From the NCBI GenBank assembly GCA_030706635.1, contig JAUZOD010000011.1, positions 36,109 through 100,108 on the forward strand: 64,000 bases of DNA, in the 5' to 3' direction. The stretch's first letter is position 1. Each line of letters opens with the position of its first letter. The notes below the pieces were generated by a model. It saw only the letters and a program-made list of their open reading frames with translations. It did no database searches and was not told where the DNA came from. The position numbers were made by a program, and so were the translations under genes. Source of the stretch: Bacteroidota bacterium (lineage in GTDB: Bacteria; Bacteroidota; Bacteroidia; Chitinophagales; Chitinophagaceae). Below, one piece after another: positions 43,206 to 51,626 of this stretch.

Positions 43206-45455
43206 TTACAGATTCTTCTTCCAAAAGTTCTCCATGGTGCGCCGCAAATGAAGCGAGGTATTCTCCCGTTCATAGATACCGTGGGAACGCATCGGATAAG
43301 ACATCATATAAAATAATTTATTGTTCCTGATCAATGCATTAGTGAGCATTTCAAAGCTCTGATAATGCACGTTATCATCTGCCGTGCCGTGGATGATCAT
43401 GAGCGTGCCCCGTAGATTTGCAGCAAAGTTAATGGGTGAGCCGTCCCGGTAACCCTTTTCATTGCCCGACAGCAGGCCCATATACCGTTCCTGGTAAGTT
43501 GCATCGTATAGCCGCTGATCAGAAACAAAAGAAACGGCCAGCCCGGTCTTGTATATCTGCGGATAGCGGAACATGCAGTTCAGCGTCATCTGGCCGCCCC
43601 CGCTCCAACCCCAGATGCCAACCCGGTTGGAATCAATAAATGGATACGATTTGAATATGACCTCAGCCGCCTTACTCTGATCCTCCGATGCGAGTATCCC
43701 AATTTGTTTATAGATTGACTTTCGCCAGGCCCTTCCCCTGGGCGTATTTGTTCCGCGGTTATCAACGCTCATAACCACATAACCCTGTTGCGCCAGATAT
43801 TGATGCCAGAGGTCTTCTCCATCCCAGGAATCCTGAACGGTTGACCCGGCCGGTTCGCCGTAAACATAGAAAAGCAGCGGATATTTTTTTGTTGAATCAA
43901 ATCCGGGCGGTTTAATCATAAAAGCATCCAGTACAACATCGCCTATATCCACCTTAACGAATTCACGCGGATTCAGTTTTAGCTGATCATACCTGGTTTT
44001 TAATTCGTGGTTGTCCTCGAGCGTCCTGATCTCCCTGTGTGCCGGCAAGCTAACAAGAGAATACCGGGGCGGTGAAACCGCCGTTTGATTTATCTGTATA
44101 GCCCATTTTGCATCGGCAGACATCTGGTAGGCATTTTGCCCGGGATTATTGAGCGGCGTAATGCGCTCGGCTTTCCCTTTTCCATCGAGACGGCTGCGGT
44201 ACAGATAGCGTTGCGTAAAATTATCCGGAGACGCTATATAATATACATAACCGCTGCCGGGATCAATGCAATTGATCTTCACAACGTCAAAATCGCCTTT
44301 CGTGATCACCTGGATTTTTTTTCCATCCCGGGATACCTTATACAAATGCAGCCACCCGTCCCGTTCGCTGGTCCAGGTAAAAAACTGATCCTTGCCCAGC
44401 CACCGGATATTGTCATGGATGTCCAAAAATGCGTCGTCCTTTTCAACCAGGATAGTGGACAGGGTCATGTTGCTGATGTCCCCTATCAGCAGGTTATCTG
44501 TGTTTTGTTCACGGTTCAGCTGTTGAATCATCAATTCATGTGAATGGGGAATGAAATCCATTCTGGCAAGGTAATTATTGCGGGGATCTCCCCGAATCGC
44601 GAACCATTTCGTTTGCCCGCCCGTTGCAGGGACCACACCCACTTTAACAGCCGAGAGGGTGGTTCCCACTTTCGGATAAGGTAAAGGAATGGGCCTGGAG
44701 TATATCGAATCCACATTGTCAATAAGATAAAATGTGCCCACGCCCCGGGTGTCTGACTGCCAATAGGCAATATAAGCGCCATCGGGGCTCCACCGGAAAC
44801 CGTCCCGGCAATCCAGTTCCTCTTCATACACCCAATCGAATGTGCCGTTGATGATGTTCGTTCCGCCATCAGAAGTAATTTGACGAATCCCTTTCGTTAG
44901 CAGATTCTCAACATATATATTGCGGTTGCTTACGTAAGCAACATTTGCCGCATCCGGCGAAAACTTGGCGAACATGAGGGAAGAACTCTCCAGCGATCTT
45001 CCCAGCTGACTCAGGTCTCCGGACCGGAGATCCAGAACCCAGTAGTCTCCCCGGGTATTGTACCGCCATACCCTTTTTGTATTGGTAAATATGATCAGCT
45101 TTTGATTGTCGTCAGACCACTCATAGTTTGCAATAACCAGGGGCCTGGTTTCATGGGCGGGTATTAACTGACTTGCACTTACTACTACAGTTCTTTTACC
45201 CGAAGACGCATCGTAACGGACAATATCCAATCCCCCGGCTTCCTTATTGGCTTCCAGCGTGGAATATCCTTTGTCGTCATTCATCCATCGTACCGGGCCA
45301 AAGCGTTTCTGGACGTATTTGCCGTTGCTGTAAATATCCTCCAGGGTTAAGGCGCTGCCAGGCGCCTGCTGGCATCGCACTGAAACGCTAATCAGCAATG
45401 CTATTCCGAAAAAGCCCAGGGGCAGTAAACAAATCCTTTTCAAGAAATTATTCAT
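43206..45455 (-). CDS. Dipeptidyl peptidase IV-like serine peptidase (S9B)
   Basis: A 749-residue exported protein (signal peptide to about RCQ, residue 29). The N-terminal eight-bladed beta-propeller holds the DPP IV Glu-Glu motif (DWVYEEELDCRDGFRWSP), which anchors the substrate N-terminus. The C-terminal alpha/beta domain has S618 in GIWGWSGGGQMTL, Asp in HGTADDNVHYQ and His in MRSHGIYERENT. These enzymes release X-Pro (and X-Hyp or X-Ala) dipeptides. It leads the operon with serine ammonia-lyase, M1 and aminopeptidase P. Confidence 0.94.
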   Translation of the reverse strand: MNNFLKRICLLPLGFFGIALLISVSVRCQQAPGSALTLEDIYSNGKYVQKRFGPVRWMNDDKGYSTLEANKEAGGLDIVRYDASSGKRTVVVSASQLIPAHETRPLVIANYEWSDDNQKLIIFTNTKRVWRYNTRGDYWVLDLRSGDLSQLGRSLESSSLMFAKFSPDAANVAYVSNRNIYVENLLTKGIRQITSDGGTNIINGTFDWVYEEELDCRDGFRWSPDGAYIAYWQSDTRGVGTFYLIDNVDSIYSRPIPLPYPKVGTTLSAVKVGVVPATGGQTKWFAIRGDPRNNYLARMDFIPHSHELMIQQLNREQNTDNLLIGDISNMTLSTILVEKDDAFLDIHDNIRWLGKDQFFTWTSERDGWLHLYKVSRDGKKIQVITKGDFDVVKINCIDPGSGYVYYIASPDNFTQRYLYRSRLDGKGKAERITPLNNPGQNAYQMSADAKWAIQINQTAVSPPRYSLVSLPAHREIRTLEDNHELKTRYDQLKLNPREFVKVDIGDVVLDAFMIKPPGFDSTKKYPLLFYVYGEPAGSTVQDSWDGEDLWHQYLAQQGYVVMSVDNRGTNTPRGRAWRKSIYKQIGILASEDQSKAAEVIFKSYPFIDSNRVGIWGWSGGGQMTLNCMFRYPQIYKTGLAVSFVSDQRLYDATYQERYMGLLSGNEKGYRDGSPINFAANLRGTLMIIHGTADDNVHYQSFEMLTNALIRNNKLFYMMSYPMRSHGIYERENTSLHLRRTMENFWKKNL

Positions 45456-45975
45456 ATAACTTTAAGTTTCCCGATACAAATATTACGAATGATTTTCGAT
45501 GATTTTCATAAGGGTTAATAATGGTCTATCATTGATTAAAATCGGGGTTAGGCGATCCCTTCCCGTCGCCTTCCGGCAAGAATTAAACTGACATTATCAC
45601 TTACATCCTGCGTACCCCATTTTATTTAGGGAACGTCTATTGTTGTCAAACAAATTGCAGGACTACATGCCCATGCTACTGAGCTTGAAATCGATCGCCG
45701 GAGTGTCGTACGAAGATCTTGCTGATCATAGCTAGGAATGGGTGGAACCAGTGTCCACTACCTACCCGGGAACTTTGATTTCAGCAAGGTAAATTTTGGC
45801 AGCGTCGAGCATATTCATCTTTTGACAGAAGCAAAAAGACTGGCCTACGAAGACCGTTCAAAGTAAGATGGCATGGTGGCAGGCTATTAGACAGCTCGCT
45901 CCCTGTTTTGATAAATTATGTATGTTTACCTGTTTATACGCAAGCGGTTATCCAACACCGCAAAAAATATTCAAT
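45456..45975 (+). other. Intergenic region with decayed coding sequence
   Basis: The stretch separates the divergent DPP IV and GH36 genes. Besides the gamma-glutamyltransferase-like remnant it contains a short open piece near 45660-45735 (reading DYMPMLLSLKSIAGVSYEDL) that ends in a stop and that I cannot assign. Confidence 0.4.
45771..45866 (+). pseudogene. Gamma-glutamyltransferase-like remnant
   Basis: An uninterrupted frame reads NFDFSKVNFGSVEHIHLLTE then AKRLAYEDRSK before a TAA at 45864-45866. The G-S-(A/V)-E-H-I-H-L-x-x-E-A-K-x-L-A-(Y/F)-E-D-R pattern is characteristic of the region before the autoprocessing site in gamma-glutamyltransferases. Only about 32 codons survive, with no start and none of the catalytic threonine region. 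Nothing functional can be expected. Confidence 0.5.
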
Positions 45976-48228
45976 ATGAACATCGGGATAAACAATGCGA
46001 TCGGGGTTTCGGCAACAACTATCAGAACACCCATCTTACTAATTTTGTCTTGCCTGATATCCGCTCTCAGCCCGGCGCAAAATAAACCGGATACCGGTCC
46101 GGCGAAAAATATTGTTCCGGATGCTACCATATCTTTTGGTAAAAGCAACGAACGTCCGGAAGCAACGTTCACAACGGGCACAACGGTTTATGAAGAAGTG
46201 CTGGACAAGGGGCAGCTGATTGGTCTCTACTGGTCCGCAGGCGGCTATGTACAGAGAGAAAATGTCACGGCCGAGATGCCGGAAAATAAAAATTATTTAA
46301 ACAATAGTTTCGAACTGGAAATTGACGGCCAGTCTCTTCAAACCGGCTGGAAATGGACAGGCGCTTATCAGCGAAAGGGAGAACGGGCGAATACGATTGA
46401 AGGCGTTGTTGAATTGACCAATGAATACCGGCCGGTGACTGTTAAAATAATTACCCGCCTGGATGGCTCACCTATACTTGTCCGTTACCTCGAGATAACC
46501 AATACGGGAAAGGCGCCAGCTTCCTTATCGAAAGTCTCTTCGATGTCGGGACTATTATGGAATTTCAATCCCGAATCTGAAGATGTAGAACAGATTCCGA
46601 CCTATACCCTGGGATACTTCGGAGGAATTCAATGGGGGCAGGAAGGAAGATTTTCCTGGGAAGATCTCCCGCAGGAAACTTTCCGGATCGACCGGGATTT
46701 AAGACCTCAGCAGTTTGCATCTCCATACTATATCGTCCGAAATAATTTCAATGGTGAAATGTTTTTTATTGGTCTGGCCTGCAGTGGGCGCTATTTCTCT
46801 GAATTCAGAAATGTAAGGGGAAAGGGTAAACTGTATTTCAGCGGCGGACCCACAGCATACGGTGCATTGCGCGTGATTGATCCGGGAGAAACAGTCAGAA
46901 GTCCTGAAACGCATATGGGACCAATACATGCTACCCTGGACAAGGCTGTGGGGCAATGGTATAAACACATGTATGGTAGCGTAATCCCGCCCAGGCCAAA
47001 AGGAAAGGAGATGTACACGGTTGCCGGAAGAGTTGTAGAGAAACCGGGAGAATGGATCTTACGTGAAATGGATATCGCAGCCGAGATGGGTGTGGAAGCT
47101 TTTATGGTCGATGCCGGATGGTATGGGCATCATTTTGCGGAGTGGCCGGAAAACAGAGGCGACTGGAATGAAGGAAGCTGGCTTCCGGGTGGGATTGCCG
47201 GTCTCCGGGACTACGCACATAAGAAAAAACTGCTTTTTGGTTTGTGGCACGAAGCAGAAGCTTTCGTCAATACATCCGACACTTATAAAGCGCATCCTGA
47301 ATGGTCATCTTTTCTGAATGCAAAGGACCTCGGTGTGTTAAACCTGGCTAAACCGGAAGCCCTCAAATATTTTCAGGACAATATCCTCCATATTATCCGG
47401 GATTTTAAAGTTGATTTTTATAAGCTGGATTACAATGTCGAATTTCCCGACAAGGCATCCGTGAATCTCAAAGAAAGTCCTTCCGGGAAATTGATTGAGA
47501 ATGAGTCATGGCGTCATTACGAAGCTGTGTATGGCATGTTTGATAAGATTTTAGAAGAGTATCCCGACGTCTGCCTCGAAAACTGCGCAAGCGGCGGGGG
47601 TCGAAATGATCTCGGCATGTTGTCAAGATTCCATTATTCCTGCGAAAGCGATATCAGCTCTTTCCCTAACAGCATATGTACGATAAACAGCATGAGCCTT
47701 TTTATTCCACCCGGCGCCATTTGTTATTATCACAATCACAACGTGTATGCTCACCAACTTGCCGACATGGATACACACCTGAGAGTGACTCTTTTTGCGG
47801 TACCCATTTTTGTCGGCTTCGGAAGTCAGGCTGCAGACAGAACAACCGCCTATTTTAAGGAAATAAAAAGATATATCGAACTCAACAAGACCTTCTGCCG
47901 GAGAGTAATGGGAAACAACCCGGTCGTGTTTCATCATACACCGGACGCCGGCGTCAACAACGGTTCGGCCTGGTGTGTACTGGAATATGCGCGACAGGAC
48001 CGCACCTGCGGTTATGCAGGCGTGTTCAAGCTGAAAAATAACATGACCGATAATGAATATCTTTTCAAGCCGCGCGGAATAGATATCTCTCAATCCTATA
48101 AAGTAACATTGGATAATGATGGGCAGAGCCTAATGATTTCAGGATGGGAGCTTTCCCAAACCGGCATAAAAATTCACCTGGATGCAGCGAAGACCAGTGA
48201 ATTAATTCTGTACGAAGTAAGGAAATAA
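45976..48228 (+). CDS. GH36-type alpha-galactosidase
   Basis: A 750-residue exported enzyme; ATG at 45976 precedes a signal peptide ending SPAQ. An N-terminal beta-supersandwich is followed by the clan GH-D barrel: VDAGWYGHHFAEWPENRGDW, GLWHEAEAF (a variant of the usual GLWxEPE), nucleophile D485 in DFYKLDYNVEF and acid/base D559 in YSCESDISSF after ENCASGGGRNDLGML. It releases alpha-D-galactose or a related sugar. It is monocistronic and divergent from the DPP IV operon, and is the second alpha-galactosidase of the window besides GH27. The HEAEAF variant may indicate a different substrate within GH36. Confidence 0.9.
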   Translation: MNIGINNAIGVSATTIRTPILLILSCLISALSPAQNKPDTGPAKNIVPDATISFGKSNERPEATFTTGTTVYEEVLDKGQLIGLYWSAGGYVQRENVTAEMPENKNYLNNSFELEIDGQSLQTGWKWTGAYQRKGERANTIEGVVELTNEYRPVTVKIITRLDGSPILVRYLEITNTGKAPASLSKVSSMSGLLWNFNPESEDVEQIPTYTLGYFGGIQWGQEGRFSWEDLPQETFRIDRDLRPQQFASPYYIVRNNFNGEMFFIGLACSGRYFSEFRNVRGKGKLYFSGGPTAYGALRVIDPGETVRSPETHMGPIHATLDKAVGQWYKHMYGSVIPPRPKGKEMYTVAGRVVEKPGEWILREMDIAAEMGVEAFMVDAGWYGHHFAEWPENRGDWNEGSWLPGGIAGLRDYAHKKKLLFGLWHEAEAFVNTSDTYKAHPEWSSFLNAKDLGVLNLAKPEALKYFQDNILHIIRDFKVDFYKLDYNVEFPDKASVNLKESPSGKLIENESWRHYEAVYGMFDKILEEYPDVCLENCASGGGRNDLGMLSRFHYSCESDISSFPNSICTINSMSLFIPPGAICYYHNHNVYAHQLADMDTHLRVTLFAVPIFVGFGSQAADRTTAYFKEIKRYIELNKTFCRRVMGNNPVVFHHTPDAGVNNGSAWCVLEYARQDRTCGYAGVFKLKNNMTDNEYLFKPRGIDISQSYKVTLDNDGQSLMISGWELSQTGIKIHLDAAKTSELILYEVRK

Positions 48229-48250
48229 GGGAAGACGCCAGATACCTGTA

Positions 48251-50686
48251 CTATTCAATTCTCAGGCTGTCTGCCGGATTTGCCATGGCAACTTTAAACG
48301 TTCGAAACAACAGGATCAAAAAGGCGATCCCACCCATCAATACCCCGCCCGCCAGGAAGATCCACCAGCTGAGACTTGTCCGGTACGCAAAATTATCCAG
48401 CCATGAACGCCCAAGCCACCAGGCCAGCGGCACGGCAATCACAAAACCCCAGGCGACCAGTTTCAAAAAGTCGGATGACAGGAGCATTACGATCTGTCTG
48501 ACGGTAGCGCCCACGATCTTGCGGATCCCGATCTCTTTGGTCCGCTGGTTTGTGATATAGATCACGAGCCCCAGCAGGCCCAGGCAACTGACGAAGATCA
48601 TGAGACTGGTGGCCCAGCGCAGTAACAATGCGGTCTGCTGCTCACCACGGTAAAATTGCGCAAGCGTCTCGTCCAGAAATTGATAATCAAAACTATCATC
48701 CGGATAAACTTCCAGGGTCGCTTTCTTCATCGCTGCGATAATAGCTTTTAGAGATTTACATCCAATGCTCCCAGGGTCGAGCGCCACATTGAGTGTGTGT
48801 TCGTTGCTAAACAGGCTGCAGATGGCCAAAGGCTTTATCGGGGTGTGCAGGGACTCCTCATAAAAATCTGCGACAACGCCCACGACCGGTACGGGTGTTT
48901 CATCGTTCCATTCGATCCTTTTGCCAATGGCCTCCCGCGGATCATGGAAGCCGAGGGTATGCAGGTATGTCTCGTTAATGATCAGCGCATTCACCGTATC
49001 GCTGGCGGGTAATTCCCTGCCCGCCAGCAACTTCATCCTGTACAAGCGCATATAACTGGTATCGCCGCCTTTCAGTGCTACTACGTTGCTGAACTCTTTT
49101 TTACCATCCCGGTATTTCATTTCGCTGGACCAGACCCCGTTTGACGAGGGGATATCGCTGGACAGGCTGACCATGGCGACGCCGGGAATGGCTTTTAATT
49201 TTTCCATCAGTATGGACCGGTGGCTGCGGACCGTATCGTTCCGGTTCGTTTCGAAATATACAACTGCATCTTTCCGGAAACCCAGGTCCTTGCTCAGGGA
49301 ATAGCTGATCTGCTTGCCAACCAGCAGGGTGCCCATGATAAACACCTGTGCGACGACGAACTGGCCGACGGTGAGCGTCTTTCGCAGCCGGGCGCGATGG
49401 CTGGAACCGGTTTCAGTAGGCAACCGGCTCTTTAATACCTGTACCGGCAGATACGATGAGAGTACCATCGCCGGGTATAGTCCTGACAAAAGACTGACCC
49501 CTGCCAGCAACAAAACGCCGAACACAAGGATACCCGGCTGATCCATGACATTAAAATGCAGACCCCTGGGTATGAAATCCGCAAACATTTTCAAAAGCAG
49601 TGGAGAAAGCAGGATGGAAAGAACGACTGCCGCCAGGGTCAGCAGAAAAGTCTCGCTGAGGAATTGAAAGACCAGCTGCCGTCGTGAACCGCCGATGGTT
49701 TTCCGTATCCCGATCTCCTTCGCACGCTGCGCCGACTGAGCCGTGGTGAGATTGATAAAATTGGTACAGGCCAGCAGCAACAATAAGGCGGCCACCACCA
49801 GCAGGCTATACAGCGTAGGCTTATGCGCGGATTGATCTCCGTCAAAGAAGTTGCCATAAGTGGTACTGAAATGCAGATCGCTCAGCGGTTGCAGCCGGTA
49901 CGAAGTCTTGTTGCCGTTTTGCGGAGCGCCATTATATTTTTGATAAAGCGCCGTGATCCTGTTCTCCATCCCTGCGGCATTAGTTCCGGAAGTCAGCTTC
50001 ACAAACAACTGCGAATTCGACGTAGTGCCACCCCACTCTTCCTGATAGGTTCTCAGGCTGGTATTCTCCAACGTTCCCCAGGAGATAAATACCTGTCCGC
50101 TGAAAGCTGTATGATAGGGCAGGTCGCGGACGATACCCGTTACCGTGGTGCCGATAGTATCATCAAAATAAAGTCTGCGGCCAATGATCGCCTCCTGGCT
50201 GAGACCCGGGAAATATACTGCGGCCCGGCTCGACGTCAGCACCACATGGTAGGGCCCGGACAAGGAAGTTGCCGGCGAACCCACCAGCCAATCATATGCA
50301 ATCAACCGGAAATAATCCGAATCGGCATACATGATGTGATCCTGCTTCTTCAACAAAGCCGTATCTGCTCCCACCTTCGCATTGTTGATCACAAAGAAAG
50401 GAACGATCAGGTCCAGGCCGGCCAGATCTTTCCGCATCGCAGGAGCCAGCGCCATCGTCACGCCTTTGTTATGAATAGACTCACCCGAGAAAATGAAATC
50501 ACTCACCACCCGGTAGATCCGGTCACCATCCCGGTGCGAACGGTCAAAACTCAGGTCGTACGACACGATCAGGTAGATAACCAGCGAGGCGCTTATCCCG
50601 ATGGAAAGACCGATGATATTAATGGCGGAAAAAATCTTGTTTCGCCGGAGATTCCTCCAGGCGGTCCGGAAATAGTTTTTGAGCAT
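48251..50686 (-). CDS. MacB/FtsX-like ABC transporter permease
   Basis: An 811-residue inner-membrane protein; the ATG at 50686 gives the family start MLKNYFRTAWRNLRRNKIFS. Architecture: TM1, periplasmic MacB-PCD domain, FtsX domain (with EIGIRKTIGGSRRQLVFQFL), TM, second PCD, second FtsX domain (EIGIRKIVGATVRQIVMLLS) ending NPADSLRIE. Bacteroidota genomes carry many such double permeases without an adjacent ATPase; the physiological role is unclear (lipoprotein or peptide export). Two broken relatives lie at 58765 and 61606. Confidence 0.92.
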   Translation of the reverse strand: MLKNYFRTAWRNLRRNKIFSAINIIGLSIGISASLVIYLIVSYDLSFDRSHRDGDRIYRVVSDFIFSGESIHNKGVTMALAPAMRKDLAGLDLIVPFFVINNAKVGADTALLKKQDHIMYADSDYFRLIAYDWLVGSPATSLSGPYHVVLTSSRAAVYFPGLSQEAIIGRRLYFDDTIGTTVTGIVRDLPYHTAFSGQVFISWGTLENTSLRTYQEEWGGTTSNSQLFVKLTSGTNAAGMENRITALYQKYNGAPQNGNKTSYRLQPLSDLHFSTTYGNFFDGDQSAHKPTLYSLLVVAALLLLLACTNFINLTTAQSAQRAKEIGIRKTIGGSRRQLVFQFLSETFLLTLAAVVLSILLSPLLLKMFADFIPRGLHFNVMDQPGILVFGVLLLAGVSLLSGLYPAMVLSSYLPVQVLKSRLPTETGSSHRARLRKTLTVGQFVVAQVFIMGTLLVGKQISYSLSKDLGFRKDAVVYFETNRNDTVRSHRSILMEKLKAIPGVAMVSLSSDIPSSNGVWSSEMKYRDGKKEFSNVVALKGGDTSYMRLYRMKLLAGRELPASDTVNALIINETYLHTLGFHDPREAIGKRIEWNDETPVPVVGVVADFYEESLHTPIKPLAICSLFSNEHTLNVALDPGSIGCKSLKAIIAAMKKATLEVYPDDSFDYQFLDETLAQFYRGEQQTALLLRWATSLMIFVSCLGLLGLVIYITNQRTKEIGIRKIVGATVRQIVMLLSSDFLKLVAWGFVIAVPLAWWLGRSWLDNFAYRTSLSWWIFLAGGVLMGGIAFLILLFRTFKVAMANPADSLRIE

Positions 50687-50876
50687 CCTGTGTTGATTTT
50701 GATTGCCCGTGACCCGGACATTCATGCCGGGTTGAGCTTTCAAAAGTCAACAGAAAAGATGCCATATCCTAACCCTGTGAAAATCAGTCGCCGGACTTCC
50801 CAAAATATACGAATATGTTCATTTATGATACAGTTATTGCGTGGGGGCGATACAGTCAGAATTTATTACGGCACAC

Positions 50877-51383
50877 TTACTTTTTCACAACCACCGTTAC
50901 TGTGGCAGCTAATTTACTGCCATAAGAACGATGAATGCCATCGGCAAACTGCAGAACAAGTTTGTGTTTACCTGGCGTTAAGGTCAGGGTAGCCTCCTTT
51001 TGGGCATTGCCAAAATGCAGGTGCGTACTGTCTTTCGGCACAACCACGCCCGAAGCGGTTGAATCCTCTGCATCAATCAAAATATGAAAGTGCCCTGAAT
51101 TTGATTTTATGGCTCCGGCAGAATCAATTGAAATTCCCGAAGCACCCATTTTTACTTTTACAGGAGAAGACACGGTTTGCCCATCTTTAAGATTTTCAAA
51201 AAACACTTTAGCGCCCGCGGGAATTGCGGGAAGCGCTTCAACGGCATTCATATTCATCGCGGAATGAGATGTATCCGGCATTGCTGTTGAATCGGCGGAA
51301 GTGGTAGTTTCATTTCCGGTCCCGGAATGGCAGGAGATCAGTCCGAAGACCAATACTGCGGGAATGATAAGTAACTTTTTCAT
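50877..51383 (-). CDS. DUF4399 lipoprotein
   Basis: A 168-residue lipoprotein; start ATG at 51383, lipobox FGLISC. After a Ser/Thr/Asp-rich linker comes a DUF4399 domain with VFFENLKDGQTVSSPVKVKM, the histidine-bearing SGHFHILIDAED and THLHFGNAQKEATLTLTPG segments and KLVLQFADGIHRSYG. The clustered histidines suggest metal binding, but the family function is not established. It is not closely linked to its neighbours. Confidence 0.85.
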   Translation of the reverse strand: MKKLLIIPAVLVFGLISCHSGTGNETTTSADSTAMPDTSHSAMNMNAVEALPAIPAGAKVFFENLKDGQTVSSPVKVKMGASGISIDSAGAIKSNSGHFHILIDAEDSTASGVVVPKDSTHLHFGNAQKEATLTLTPGKHKLVLQFADGIHRSYGSKLAATVTVVVKK

Positions 51384-51626
51384 TGTACTGTATTTTTTAG
51401 GATTGAATGGCGGGCATGTGTTTAATTTACACCTGATTTTCTCTCCGCAAAGGTAATCCAAATACCCGATCGTTTCTTGCTAATCTGGGCATTAATACAC
51501 GCGGTCCGGCGCCATTTTTTTCCAGGCCTGCCTGCGGATCGTTACTCACCGCCAGCCGGACCCGCTTTTTTGTCCCTGCTCCGGGAAATTCTGTAAGCCA
51601 TTTTCCCTGCTTCAGGATTTCCCGGA

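Noticed and set aside
49823..50992. 389-codon + strand frame antisense to the MacB-like permease
   Set aside because: The minus strand carries an unambiguous permease; the antisense product is Arg/His-rich without domains.
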